Source: Lentisphaeria bacterium UBA7640
Lineage (GTDB): Bacteria; Verrucomicrobiota; Lentisphaeria; Victivallales; Victivallaceae
Assembly (NCBI GenBank): GCA_002483765.1
Contig: DLIO01000020.1
Location: 1-47,688 of the forward strand
DNA length: 47,688 nt
Direction of reading: 5' to 3'
Below are positions 8,729 through 17,352 of this stretch, in pieces. The notes beneath the pieces are model-generated. The model had not been told where the DNA came from. It worked only from the letters and a program-made list of their open reading frames with translations, and did no database searches. The position numbers were made by a program, and so were the translations under genes. Position 1 is the first letter of the stretch; each line of letters starts with the position of its first letter.

Positions 8729-8767
8729 AATTTATAAGTATAATAAACCCAATATGAGGAGAAAGAC

Positions 8768-10159
8768 ATGAAACTGACAATAAGTCCAAAAATCAAAGCT
8801 GAACTCGACCCCGGCTTTGTCCCGGCAGCACTTTGGAACCAAGCTTATCGCAAAGCGGTTAAGGTTTCCGGAAAAGCACAAAAAATTGTAATTGCGCTCA
8901 GTCGTCCGAGTGGAACATGTTCCACCTACGAAACTGAAGTATTTCCGCACGAAGGTGAATATCAGGCACTGAATACTAAATATGTCGAACGTATCGTTAA
9001 ATTTCTGCTTTGGATGAAAGGTGGTTACAAAGTTACCATCGCTGGTTCGCAGGGAATTGCTGACGCTCTAGCTAAAATCTATTCCGCATCCGGACTACGT
9101 GCTTTCGATTGTGATATCATGGGTGAACGGATCTATGGACGACCATTCGAAGTCGTTGGCGTGCCATACGAAAACGCGCCAAAGTCTCACGAAATCGAAG
9201 TTGCGTTAGGTGGACATACCGACGGTTATCGCATAGGTTTTGACCTCGGCGGTTCCGACCGTAAATGCGCTGCTGTTGCTAACGGCGAAGTAGTTTACAC
9301 CGATGAAGTACGCTGGGATCCCTATTTTGAAAAAAACCCCGAATATCACCGCAAGGGTATTGTCGACTCAATTAAGCGAGCCGCCGCACATATGCCGCGC
9401 ATTGACAGCATCGGTGGCAGTTCTGCTGGCGTAATTGTTGAAAATCAGCCGCGAATTGCCTCGCTGTTCCGTGGTGTTAGTCGTGAAGATTTTGATGCCA
9501 AAGTAGTGAATATTTTTAAAGACATCGAAAAAGAATTCAATGTTCCGATGATTGTCGCCAACGATGGAGAAGTTACCGCGTTGGCCGCGGCGATGTCGAT
9601 GAAATGCAGTGGTGTTCTCGGGATTGCACTCGGCACTAGCTTGGCCGCAGGTTACGTCAACGTATCAGGAAATATTACCGATTGGCTCGACGAACTGGCT
9701 TTTGCTCCAATTGATTATCGCGAAAACGGCCCGATCGACGAATGGTCAGGTGACGAAGGTTGCGGAGTGCAATTTTTCTCGCAACAAGGTATTGCCCGCC
9801 TTGCACCGCTAGCTGGACTAGAATTTCCAGATGAAATGAAATTCCCAGAACGGCTAGTTGAAGTTCAGAAATTGATGGAACAAAATGACGAACGCGCAGC
9901 AGCGATTTTCCGCACAATCGGAGTCTGCTTCGGCTACTCCATCGCGCATTATGCGGATTTCTATGATCTACACAATCTGTTGATTCTTGGACGCGTTACC
10001 TCGGGAGAAGGCGGTGAAATCATCTTGAAAGAAGCTGAAGCGACCCTTAAAGCGGAATTCCCAGAATTAGCCAAACAGATTAAATTTCGCATTCCAGATG
10101 AAACATTTAAACGGCACGGCCAAGCTGTCGTTGCCGCTAGTTTACCTCTACTCAAATAA
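8768..10159 (+). CDS. ROK-family protein, probable sugar kinase
   Basis: Probable cytoplasmic ATP-dependent hexose/hexosamine kinase of the ROK/actin-like ATPase superfamily. Seen: the phosphate-1 loop IGFDLGGSD (Asp about 159), NDGE (265-268), where ROK kinases carry the catalytic or adjacent Asp, and the phosphate-2 loop GIALGTSLAAG (about 283-292). About 150 residues precede the first ROK motif, so the protein (463 aa) is far longer than ordinary ROK kinases (about 300). The N-terminal half includes a possible Rossmann-like stretch (GYKVTIAGSQGIADALAKIY). No CXCGXXGC zinc motif of the common ROK type is seen. The gene is 13 bases ahead of nagA, so an N-acetylglucosamine kinase role is a reasonable inference, unproven. 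Confidence 0.8.
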   Translation: MKLTISPKIKAELDPGFVPAALWNQAYRKAVKVSGKAQKIVIALSRPSGTCSTYETEVFPHEGEYQALNTKYVERIVKFLLWMKGGYKVTIAGSQGIADALAKIYSASGLRAFDCDIMGERIYGRPFEVVGVPYENAPKSHEIEVALGGHTDGYRIGFDLGGSDRKCAAVANGEVVYTDEVRWDPYFEKNPEYHRKGIVDSIKRAAAHMPRIDSIGGSSAGVIVENQPRIASLFRGVSREDFDAKVVNIFKDIEKEFNVPMIVANDGEVTALAAAMSMKCSGVLGIALGTSLAAGYVNVSGNITDWLDELAFAPIDYRENGPIDEWSGDEGCGVQFFSQQGIARLAPLAGLEFPDEMKFPERLVEVQKLMEQNDERAAAIFRTIGVCFGYSIAHYADFYDLHNLLILGRVTSGEGGEIILKEAEATLKAEFPELAKQIKFRIPDETFKRHGQAVVAASLPLLK

Positions 10160-10172
10160 AGGAGCCTGTGAC

Positions 10173-11312
10173 ATGAAAACATTAATTAAAAACGCTCATA
10201 TAATTTCTCCAGATATCGAGATTATCAACGGTGCAATATTACTCGAAGGGACGACAATTTCTGGCGTTTTCTTGGAGGGTGAGAAGTTACCAAATGCAGA
10301 TAAAAACTTTGATGCTGCAGGCAAAATAGTGGCTCCAGGTTTTATTGATGTTCATGTCCACGGCCGTTCTGGTTGCGATTTCTGCGATGGGACGCCGAAA
10401 GCGATCTCTACTATCGCTAACGACAAACTGAAGGAAGGAGTAACATCCTTCCTCGGCACAACTCTCACGATTGCGGAAGAACAACTTGCCACTGCCATCG
10501 GTTGCGCTGCTGATTACATGAGAAACCCAACTGGTGCTAAGATTGCGGGGATTCATCTCGAAGGTCCCTTTATTAATCCAAAGTGTCTTGGTGCACAAAA
10601 TCCTGATTTTGTGCAGTTGCCAAATATCGGATTGGTCAAGCGTCTGAACGCAATTTATCCAGTAAAAAAAGTCACCTACGCCATTGAAATGGAGGGTGCA
10701 TTGCCATTTACCCGTGAACTCATAGCGATGGGAATTACGCCATCTACCACTCACACTGCGGCCTGTTATGCCGATTATGAAAAAGTGTCCAAACTTGGAC
10801 TGAAAAATCTTTCACATTTTTGCAATCAAATGACCCCACTTCATCATCGCGACATCGGCATGGTGGGTGCCGGACTTCTGCATGACGAAGCTTTCATTGA
10901 GTTGATCTGCGATAAACTACATATTTGTCCAGAAATGATCAAACTGGTGTTCAAAGTAAAATCTTCAGAACGGATACAATTGATAACCGATGCGATGCGC
11001 GCCGCTGGCATGAGCGATGGCGAATATGATTTGGGTGGACTAAATGTCACGGTCAAAGATGGCGCTGCGCGACTGGAAAATGGTGCTTTAGCTGGCAGTA
11101 CGTTGTTATATTACCATGGACTGAAGAATGTCCGTGAAATCACTGGCAAACCTTTGACAGAGTTAATCAAAGCGACTTCATGGAATCAAACCCAGACTTT
11201 GAATTTAGGAAAACTCGGAAAAATAGAAGCCGGATTCACCGCTGACATCGTAGTCTTAAATGACGATTTCTCGCCTACAGCAGTCTTTGTGGATGGCCTT
11301 CAAAAGCTTTAA
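10173..11312 (+). CDS. nagA: N-acetylglucosamine-6-phosphate deacetylase
   Basis: Hydrolyses GlcNAc-6-phosphate to glucosamine-6-phosphate and acetate in amino-sugar catabolism or cell-wall recycling. The start at 10173 is preferred because AAAGGAG precedes it; the frame stays open upstream into the ROK gene. The 379 residues show the HVHG motif (61-64), metal ligands Glu130 (HLEGPFI), His194 (THTAA) and His215 (LSHFCN), and the catalytic Asp273 (LITDAM). These fall almost exactly at the E. coli NagA positions (E131, H195, H216, D273). It is the second gene of an operon with the ROK kinase. nagB is not in the window. The gene converges on a nitroreductase 9 bases away with no obvious terminator between. 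Confidence 0.94.
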   Translation: MKTLIKNAHIISPDIEIINGAILLEGTTISGVFLEGEKLPNADKNFDAAGKIVAPGFIDVHVHGRSGCDFCDGTPKAISTIANDKLKEGVTSFLGTTLTIAEEQLATAIGCAADYMRNPTGAKIAGIHLEGPFINPKCLGAQNPDFVQLPNIGLVKRLNAIYPVKKVTYAIEMEGALPFTRELIAMGITPSTTHTAACYADYEKVSKLGLKNLSHFCNQMTPLHHRDIGMVGAGLLHDEAFIELICDKLHICPEMIKLVFKVKSSERIQLITDAMRAAGMSDGEYDLGGLNVTVKDGAARLENGALAGSTLLYYHGLKNVREITGKPLTELIKATSWNQTQTLNLGKLGKIEAGFTADIVVLNDDFSPTAVFVDGLQKL

Positions 11313-11321
11313 AAGCTTCAT

Positions 11322-11897
11322 TTAAAATTTTTCAACGAGGTCTTTGGCTCGGATTTTAGGAACGTGTAAACGGCCTTTTTCATCAAGATAATATTTGATG
11401 TTTTCGCCTTCGGCAACATCTTCCGCAATCGGATATTCATCCGGATAGCCGATGGCAACGAGAAAGATGACTTGACGATTATTAGGCATTGCCAGTAGTT
11501 CATTAACTTTAATACGATCAAATGCACCGATCCAGCAAGTGCCAAGCCCTTTCCCGTGCGCTGCCAGCATTAGCGACTGAATTGCCGCGCCAGCATCGGC
11601 CAACACAGAATCTACCTTAGCTGATGGAGCAGTAACTGCGATAAAACATTTCGGCGCGCTCTCATTCCATACCGGCGTGCGAAGTGGCTTGATATAAGCA
11701 GCCCAAGCAACATGGTCAAAAACCGATTTCACCAATGAATCACTTTGTATAACGATATAGCGCAGTTGTTGTCCATTGGCCCCACTGGCCGCGAAGCGTG
11801 CCAAGTCGATGATCTCGTCTAAAATTTTTTCGGGCACTTCGCGTTGTTTATAGCGCCTAATGGAACGGCGGTTGGTTAATGCATCCTTCAGTTTCAT
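11322..11897 (-). CDS. Nitroreductase-family flavoprotein
   Basis: FMN-dependent NAD(P)H oxidoreductase of the nitroreductase superfamily, cytoplasmic. The 191 residues show the N-terminal FMN-contact motif RRSIRRY (10-16), AASGANGQQLRY, where this family usually has a PSxxNxQPW-type loop, and GKGLGTCWIGAF, the usual C-terminal FMN-binding glycine stretch. The length fits the short two-helix-insert subgroup. AGGAG lies 9 bases before the ATG. It probably has its own promoter: copy 3 of the palindrome and the 3' end of the MTHFR gene lie upstream of it on the same strand. Physiological substrate unknown. Confidence 0.9.
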   Translation of the reverse strand: MKLKDALTNRRSIRRYKQREVPEKILDEIIDLARFAASGANGQQLRYIVIQSDSLVKSVFDHVAWAAYIKPLRTPVWNESAPKCFIAVTAPSAKVDSVLADAGAAIQSLMLAAHGKGLGTCWIGAFDRIKVNELLAMPNNRQVIFLVAIGYPDEYPIAEDVAEGENIKYYLDEKGRLHVPKIRAKDLVEKF

Positions 11898-11952
11898 AAT
11901 TCAATCTCCTGCGGTTAAATGTTACAGTCCAATCGGCATAATTGATGCTTTT

Positions 11953-11985
11953 AAATTAGCGCGCGCATTATGCGCGCGTGAATTT
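11953..11985 (-). repeat. Dispersed GCGCGC palindrome, copy 3 (after MTHFR gene)
   Basis: A 33-base inverted repeat centred on 11969, with outer arms AAATT/AATTT and inner CG arms. On the plus strand its centre reads CATTATG, so on the minus strand it reads CATAATG, the same sense as the gene it follows. Its edge touches the last base of the MTHFR stop codon (11985-11987). Non-Watson-Crick positions are 11958:11980 and 11959:11979. Confidence 0.82.
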
Positions 11986-13808
11986 CATTTTAAAACTTCC
12001 AGCGCTGTATTGACGTTACCAAATGGCGCACTAACTTGGACGCCTTGAATGGCGTCACGAATCTTTGCGATATTTTCTCGAGCGATCTCTATCCCAGCAA
12101 AACGTTGCTCTTCTTTGTTATCGGCCCGAGCCATGCGCGCCATAACTTCATCGGGAACTACTACGCCTGGAACTTCATTTTTCATAAATTCAGCATTACG
12201 GTAACTGGCCAATGGCCAAATTCCAGCAATTACGGGAACCTTTAAATCGGCCATTTTTTCAAGCATTTTTAAAAGCGGCTCAGCAGAAAACACCGGTTGA
12301 GTGATAATGAATTCTGCGCCTGCATCAACTTTTTCGCGCAAACGTCGTAATTCTCGATCCATATCAAGCGAGTTCGGGTCTGCACCAGCTCCGCCGCAGA
12401 ATGAAGTTGGTTGACCAATTGGTTTTCCACCAATATCCACACCCTGATTGAGCCGTGATTGAACCTTTAGAATGCCGATAGAATCAACATCAAAAACTGC
12501 CGAAGCAAAAGGGTAATCTCCTAGTTTTGGCGGGTCACCAGTTATAAATAAAATATTATTGATTTTTTTACAGGCGCAACCCAATAATTCCGCTTGCATA
12601 CCAATTAGATTTTTATCGCGACAGCAAAAATGTAAAATAGTTTCTAGACCTGCTTTTTCTTGAATTTCAATCGCCATGACCAAAGGAGAAATTCGCGAAC
12701 TAGCGCGCGGCCCATCAGGGATATTCATCGCATCGATACCGGCTTCACGGCATTGAATGGCTTTTTCAATAATCAGCTGTAAATCGTAACCGCGTGGTGG
12801 CGTGACTTCAACCGTAGTAATCCATTCTCCTCCAGCCAGCTTAGCGCCCAATTTCGAACGCTGCGCTAACGGTACCGCTTCCAGTAACGGAATTTCAGCT
12901 TCAATAACCTCAATCCGAGGGCTCACTAAATTTTTCGACAAGGGACGAATACTGCGCGCAATATCTCGAATGTGCTCCGGTCCAGTGCCACAGCAGCCGC
13001 CAACACCATGAGCGCCAAGATTAACATAACGCACTGCGTAGGTTGTTAGATACTCTGGACTGCACATATAAATCATGCGATTATCAACGCTCTTCGGCAT
13101 ACCGGCGTTGGGTTGTACGATTATCGGATATGGACATAACGGCAAAAGAGATTCTAGTGCAGTCAACATCCCTTCCGCGCCAGTTCCACAATTCAAACCG
13201 ACAGCAGTAGGCTGATGCGGGTTTTTTTGAATTTTGGACATTATATTTGCCCAAAAATTTTCAGCGGGGTTATGTTCATGGGCCCCAGTCAAGCTGATCA
13301 TATAGGCCAAATCAGGAAAAGCGGAGATCGCTACTAAAGCGTCAATCACCGATTGTTCGGTTGATAACGATTCTAGAACTATAAAATCGACACCTGCTTT
13401 GTCAAGCGCTCCAATTTGTTCTTGAATTATTTCTTGTGCTATTTTGTCCGAAAGCGGATGACCGTATGAACTTTCACCAATTTGCCCAACCGAACCTCCA
13501 ACGATATTTTGTTCACCACAACATTGTCGAGCGAGTTCGACGGCAGCCTGATTGATCTCAAAAACTTTGTCAGCAAGTCCAAAACGCCGTAATTTATTGC
13601 GATTTGCGCCATAAGTATTGGTAGTGAGCACATCCGCACCGGCATCAACGTAACCCTGATGAATCTCTTTTATCTGATCAGGATTAGTTAACACCAATCC
13701 TTCATATGAGGTATTAACGAAGAAATCCCGCTTATATAACTCTGTCCCGATGGCGCCATCAAAAATAACAATCTGCTTGTCTAATTTTTCTTTTAATAAA
13801 TTCGGCAT
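11985..13808 (-). CDS. Homocysteine S-methyltransferase / methylenetetrahydrofolate reductase fusion
   Basis: Bifunctional cytoplasmic enzyme of one-carbon and methionine metabolism, with the same domain order as Bacillus YitJ. Residues 1-300 are a homocysteine S-methyltransferase (FDGAIGTELYKR) with the three zinc cysteines Cys207 (GLNCGTG) and Cys272-Cys273 (GGCCGTG). Residues about 325-605 are an MTHFR TIM barrel (TTVEVTPPRG, NIPDGPRASSR, FITGDPP, FIITQPVF), binding FAD and folate. At 607 residues both domains are complete. The gene starts 12 bases after guaB and is probably co-transcribed with it; no S-box or cobalamin riboswitch fits into that gap. A palindromic repeat abuts the stop codon. 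Confidence 0.93.
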   Translation of the reverse strand: MPNLLKEKLDKQIVIFDGAIGTELYKRDFFVNTSYEGLVLTNPDQIKEIHQGYVDAGADVLTTNTYGANRNKLRRFGLADKVFEINQAAVELARQCCGEQNIVGGSVGQIGESSYGHPLSDKIAQEIIQEQIGALDKAGVDFIVLESLSTEQSVIDALVAISAFPDLAYMISLTGAHEHNPAENFWANIMSKIQKNPHQPTAVGLNCGTGAEGMLTALESLLPLCPYPIIVQPNAGMPKSVDNRMIYMCSPEYLTTYAVRYVNLGAHGVGGCCGTGPEHIRDIARSIRPLSKNLVSPRIEVIEAEIPLLEAVPLAQRSKLGAKLAGGEWITTVEVTPPRGYDLQLIIEKAIQCREAGIDAMNIPDGPRASSRISPLVMAIEIQEKAGLETILHFCCRDKNLIGMQAELLGCACKKINNILFITGDPPKLGDYPFASAVFDVDSIGILKVQSRLNQGVDIGGKPIGQPTSFCGGAGADPNSLDMDRELRRLREKVDAGAEFIITQPVFSAEPLLKMLEKMADLKVPVIAGIWPLASYRNAEFMKNEVPGVVVPDEVMARMARADNKEEQRFAGIEIARENIAKIRDAIQGVQVSAPFGNVNTALEVLK

Positions 13809-13820
13809 TAATAACTTTTC

Positions 13821-15317
13821 CTATTGTGCAGTATAATTCGGCGCATCTTTTAGCATAGTGACGTCGTGCGGATGCGCTTCACGCAGTGCAGCATTGGATA
13901 CTCTTACCATTTTGGCTTTAGCTTGAAATTCGTCGAGTGTGCGAGCGCCACAATAACCGAAAGAATAGCGCAAGCCTCCAACAAATTGGAAAATAACATC
14001 AGCCACTGGTCCACGATAAGGTACTAACCCTTCAATGCCCTGCGGAACTAATTTCTTTTCATCGTCAACATCGACTTGGCCATAACGTTCACGTGACGCT
14101 TCGGCCGTTTTCATAGCTTCAAGGCTACCCATACCGCGATAAAAGACGTAACGACGTCCGTGATGGAGTGTGACCTCGCCGGTGCTTTCCATTGTTCCTG
14201 CCAGTGCTGAACCCATCATTACGCACGAACCGCCTACCGCCAACGCCTTTGCAACATCCCCAGACTGCTTGATTCCTCCGTCTGCTATGACCGGAACCTC
14301 ATGACCAACCGCTTTAGCAACAGCATAGACCGCAGATAACTGTGGAACACCGACTCCAGCAACGACGCGCGTAGTGCAGATAGAACCTGGCCCAATACCG
14401 ACCTTGATTGCATCGGCTCCGGCTTTCAACAAAGTCTTGGCTCCTTCTGCTGTTGCCACATTCCCAGCTACAATATCAACCTTATCGCCGTAATTTCTTT
14501 TAAATATTTTTAACGTTTCAACCACATTCTTGCTATCACCATGAGCGGTATCCAACACCATGACGTCAACGCCCGCGTTAACTAAAGCTTCCGCGCGTTC
14601 TTCATCATAAGGCCCAATGCCTGCGGCGACACGAAGTTGGTGCTGCGGGTCACGATTATAATCGGGTTCTTCATTGTCAATCAACGTACGGACGTCTTGA
14701 AAACTGTATAACCCAGTCAAAACACCATTTTTATCAACCATTGGTAGTTTGCCTACTTTATTTTCTATCATAATGCGATAGGCTTGAGGCATTGAAGTTC
14801 CTGATTTAGCCGTAACTGGGTTAGCGGTCATTACGTCTTTAATTTTGACACTGTAATCAGTTAAAAATTTTATGTCGCGCGCTGTCACCATTCCAACCAA
14901 ACGTCGCTGTTCGTCCACAATCGGAAATCCCGAAAAGGAATAGCGCCGCTCCTGTTTGATATCGAGCATTTCGGCCACCGTTTGATCTGACCTGAAAGTT
15001 GCCGGAGTATTGATAATGCCGTTAAGATAATGTTTGACCATCCGAACCTCTTCAGCTTGCTGCTCGATTGAAAGGTTTTTATGGATAACACCAATACCTC
15101 CAAGACGCGCCATCGCGATAGCCATCCCGCTTTCCGTGACAGTATCCATTGCCGCACTGACAAATGGAATATTCATTCGGACATTACGAGTAAATTGGGT
15201 TTTTAATTCTACTTCGGTCGGGGCAAAATCTGCATACTGGGTAATTAACGAAATATCATCGAAGGTAAGACCTTCAAATTTAAAATTACTCATGAAATCA
15301 TCAAGATAATTATTCAT
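13821..15317 (-). CDS. guaB: IMP dehydrogenase
   Basis: NAD-dependent conversion of IMP to XMP, the committed step of GMP synthesis. The 498 residues show the N-terminal barrel motif (FEGLTFDDISLI), two CBS domains (about 100-220), the nucleotide-binding GIGPGSICTTR loop with catalytic Cys314, DGGI (IMP phosphate site) and the C-terminal flap with RYGQVD. The start ATG at 15317 has AAGGA 9 bases upstream; an internal ATG (residue 9, MSNFKF) is also possible. It is the first gene of a two-gene operon with the homocysteine methyltransferase/MTHFR fusion and has a good promoter at 15367-15395. Confidence 0.96.
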   Translation of the reverse strand: MNNYLDDFMSNFKFEGLTFDDISLITQYADFAPTEVELKTQFTRNVRMNIPFVSAAMDTVTESGMAIAMARLGGIGVIHKNLSIEQQAEEVRMVKHYLNGIINTPATFRSDQTVAEMLDIKQERRYSFSGFPIVDEQRRLVGMVTARDIKFLTDYSVKIKDVMTANPVTAKSGTSMPQAYRIMIENKVGKLPMVDKNGVLTGLYSFQDVRTLIDNEEPDYNRDPQHQLRVAAGIGPYDEERAEALVNAGVDVMVLDTAHGDSKNVVETLKIFKRNYGDKVDIVAGNVATAEGAKTLLKAGADAIKVGIGPGSICTTRVVAGVGVPQLSAVYAVAKAVGHEVPVIADGGIKQSGDVAKALAVGGSCVMMGSALAGTMESTGEVTLHHGRRYVFYRGMGSLEAMKTAEASRERYGQVDVDDEKKLVPQGIEGLVPYRGPVADVIFQFVGGLRYSFGYCGARTLDEFQAKAKMVRVSNAALREAHPHDVTMLKDAPNYTAQ

Positions 15318-15366
15318 AGTGGAATATCCTTGCTAGCAAAATGTTAAAAGTTACACGTTGCGAATC

Positions 15367-15395
15367 AATATAAACGCAGAAACGCCCGAACGCAA
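15367..15395 (-). promoter_or_regulatory. Sigma-70 promoter of guaB operon
   Basis: On the minus strand TTGCGT (15395-15390), exactly 17 bases, TATATT (15372-15367). Transcription would start near 15360, giving a leader of about 43 bases, too short for a riboswitch. A perfect 14-bp palindrome, AAATAATATTATTT (15410-15423), lies just upstream and also faces the divergent gene at 15553. Confidence 0.6.
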
Positions 15396-15552
15396 CCGGA
15401 GAAACAGCCAAATAATATTATTTGCACTCGCTATTTTTAGAAACTTCATTTGCGCAAGAGGATTTTTAGTATATGTTATTCCATTGTGTTGCAATAATGA
15501 CGACTGACAATTCTTGAATTAAATTAATTTTTATAAATTAAGGAGCTGTATC

Positions 15553-16368
15553 ATGAAAAAAATGTTAACTGGAATTATGCTGGTGGCGGGACTGCTGTGC
15601 GGTCTTGTCTTTTCCGCGTCTGCCAATGCCGATCAAATTATTAATTGGATGAAAGGGCCGAGGAAAGATATTAAAACCATTATTATCGTATCCAACTACA
15701 AAAAAAGTCGCTTGATGGCTGATTTGATTCAAAATGAATCTCGGCAACCATACCTGCTACTACCGGCAAAGGGGCAAAAGAATATTTATTTCTGCCCAGT
15801 CAACTCCAAACGCCCAGCACTACAGATTTCTAACGATAAGGTTGGACGTTTTATCAGTTTTGCCAATCCTAACAAAGTGATTGTTATCGGCGACGAAGCC
15901 TATGTCCCTAGAAAATATCTTGCACAAATTGATAAAAAAATTCCAATTATTATAATCCCAGTAACAGACTGGAGTAAAGCTGCCGTAGCAATTGGCGAAT
16001 TGATGAATCTGCCTAATTTGGCTTCTGATTATTCCAGACTCAAGGAAAAAATGGACCAAGGCTTTTACCGTCCATCTGATCAAGCTCCAAGTAGTTACCC
16101 AGTTGAAACCATAACTTCGGAAGACATTGTACTCCCTGCGGGAGTCTCAGATATGGCTGAACAACCGGCACAAACGGTTGCCACAGATAGCGAAAATGAC
16201 AATGAAGGAAGCGAAGTACCGGCGGATAAAGACACCTTACGCAAGGAAGTATCGGTTCAGGAGGCCAATGATGTTGCTACTGTGTCGAAAGATGATAAAA
16301 CTGTCAAAGAACCCGTAGTCATCCCGAGTGAGCCAGTAGCGGAGCCTGAAGCCGTCGAAGAAAAATAA
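15553..16368 (+). CDS. Secreted protein of unknown function
   Basis: I do not recognise the family. The 271 residues begin with a signal peptide (KKMLTGIMLVAGLLCGLVFS, cleaved near residue 26, ASANADQ). A compact alpha/beta-looking region follows (about 27-175), with alternating hydrophobic strands such as IKTIIIVSNY, NKVIVIGDEAY and IPIIIIPVTDW, suggesting a Rossmann-like or periplasmic-binding-like half domain. The last 95 residues are low-complexity and acidic (Glu, Asp, Pro, Val, Ser), probably disordered. GGAG lies 9 bases before the ATG. It starts a plus-strand run with an ABC-2 permease (21-base gap) and an OppF ATPase. An envelope role linked to that transporter is only a guess. Confidence 0.8.
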   Translation: MKKMLTGIMLVAGLLCGLVFSASANADQIINWMKGPRKDIKTIIIVSNYKKSRLMADLIQNESRQPYLLLPAKGQKNIYFCPVNSKRPALQISNDKVGRFISFANPNKVIVIGDEAYVPRKYLAQIDKKIPIIIIPVTDWSKAAVAIGELMNLPNLASDYSRLKEKMDQGFYRPSDQAPSSYPVETITSEDIVLPAGVSDMAEQPAQTVATDSENDNEGSEVPADKDTLRKEVSVQEANDVATVSKDDKTVKEPVVIPSEPVAEPEAVEEK

Positions 16369-16389
16369 GATTCGCTTACACAGGATAAA

Positions 16390-17349
16390 ATGTTTAATTT
16401 TTTTCATATTGCCAAAAATACATTTCGTGAATCCATTCGCGAGCCGATTTTTTTCATTCTTCTAATTACAGCATTGGTATTGATCGGCCATTTCCCATCG
16501 GTTTCATTATTTGTATTTTCAGAACAACTCAAGTTGGTAGTTGACAGCTCTATGGCGACATCAATGGTATTTGGACTATTTGCGGCAATTCTCTGTGTTG
16601 GCCATACCGTTTCACGTGAAATGCGTAATGGTACAGTATTGTTGCTAATGTCCAAGCCAGTTGACCGCTGGAGCTTTATAATGGCCAAGATTTGCGGTAC
16701 CACTCTCGCTTCTGTTTTATTCATTCTTCTCTGCAATATTGCGACGATAATTTCAGTTTATATCGCCAAGGATCAATTTCGTTTTGATATGACGATCTAC
16801 TTTGCCTATTTTGGGGTGTTGATAGCGTGTTCGTTGCTTGGTATGATAATGAATTATCTGAAAGCTATGCCCTTCCCGTCGGTAAGTTTTTTTGCTCTAT
16901 TAGTGCTTTTGCCTTTACTGCTGCTCGGTGTTTATCTATTTGCAGAACACCCAGAAATGAGCTTGGTAAACCTTGGCAAAGCATTATTCCTGCTCTTCTT
17001 CTCTATTATTATGATGTCAACCGTGTCAGTCGTTTTTTCTACACGCTTGGATGTCGTGCCAAACTTAGTGATTTGTTCGCTTATCTTCTTTTTGGGGTTG
17101 CTTTCAAATTACTTATTTCAAGGTAATACTTCTGGAGTATCCTTCTTCGCTCTGCTTTCATATGTCTGTTACGCACTATTACCAAACTGGCAATTTTTTT
17201 GGATGGCTGATGCCTTAGCTGGCAATCAAATTATTCCTGCATCTTATCTCATTTGGAGTGGCGTTTACACTGTATTTTATACCATTTTATGCAGTATTTG
17301 GGCTGTAACGCTGTTTATGAGCTGCGAACTTGCCAAAGATTCCAGATAA
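16390..17349 (+). CDS. ABC-2 type transporter permease
   Basis: Integral membrane permease with six predicted segments, of the ABC-2 (NosY/GldA-like) class that usually exports or assembles something with a separate ATPase. Seen: an N-terminal amphipathic start (KNTFRESIREPIFFILLITALVL, split by Arg/Glu), the segment after TM2 reading SREMRNGTVLLLMSKPVDRW, typical of ABC-2 proteins, and then repeated hydrophobic spans. At 319 residues it is full length. The ribosome site AGGA is 4 bases from the ATG. The only adjacent ATPase is of the OppF type, which normally works with DppB/C-type permeases rather than ABC-2 ones, so the true partner is uncertain. Confidence 0.78.
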   Translation: MFNFFHIAKNTFRESIREPIFFILLITALVLIGHFPSVSLFVFSEQLKLVVDSSMATSMVFGLFAAILCVGHTVSREMRNGTVLLLMSKPVDRWSFIMAKICGTTLASVLFILLCNIATIISVYIAKDQFRFDMTIYFAYFGVLIACSLLGMIMNYLKAMPFPSVSFFALLVLLPLLLLGVYLFAEHPEMSLVNLGKALFLLFFSIIMMSTVSVVFSTRLDVVPNLVICSLIFFLGLLSNYLFQGNTSGVSFFALLSYVCYALLPNWQFFWMADALAGNQIIPASYLIWSGVYTVFYTILCSIWAVTLFMSCELAKDSR

Positions 17350-17352
17350 AAA

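Noticed and set aside
9932..9960. GCGCATTATGCG inside the ROK gene, resembling the centre of the dispersed palindrome
   Set aside because: It codes for a continuous, plausible segment (SIAHYADFY), lacks the long GCGCGC arms and AT outer arms, and is not near a gene end.
10098..10172. Upstream extension of nagA into the ROK gene
   Set aside because: The AAAGGAG ribosome site and alignment of the active-site numbering with E. coli NagA both favour 10173.
13809..13820. A riboswitch (S-box or cobalamin) controlling the methionine-related fusion gene
   Set aside because: Only 12 bases separate it from guaB, and the guaB leader is about 43 bases, too short for either class.
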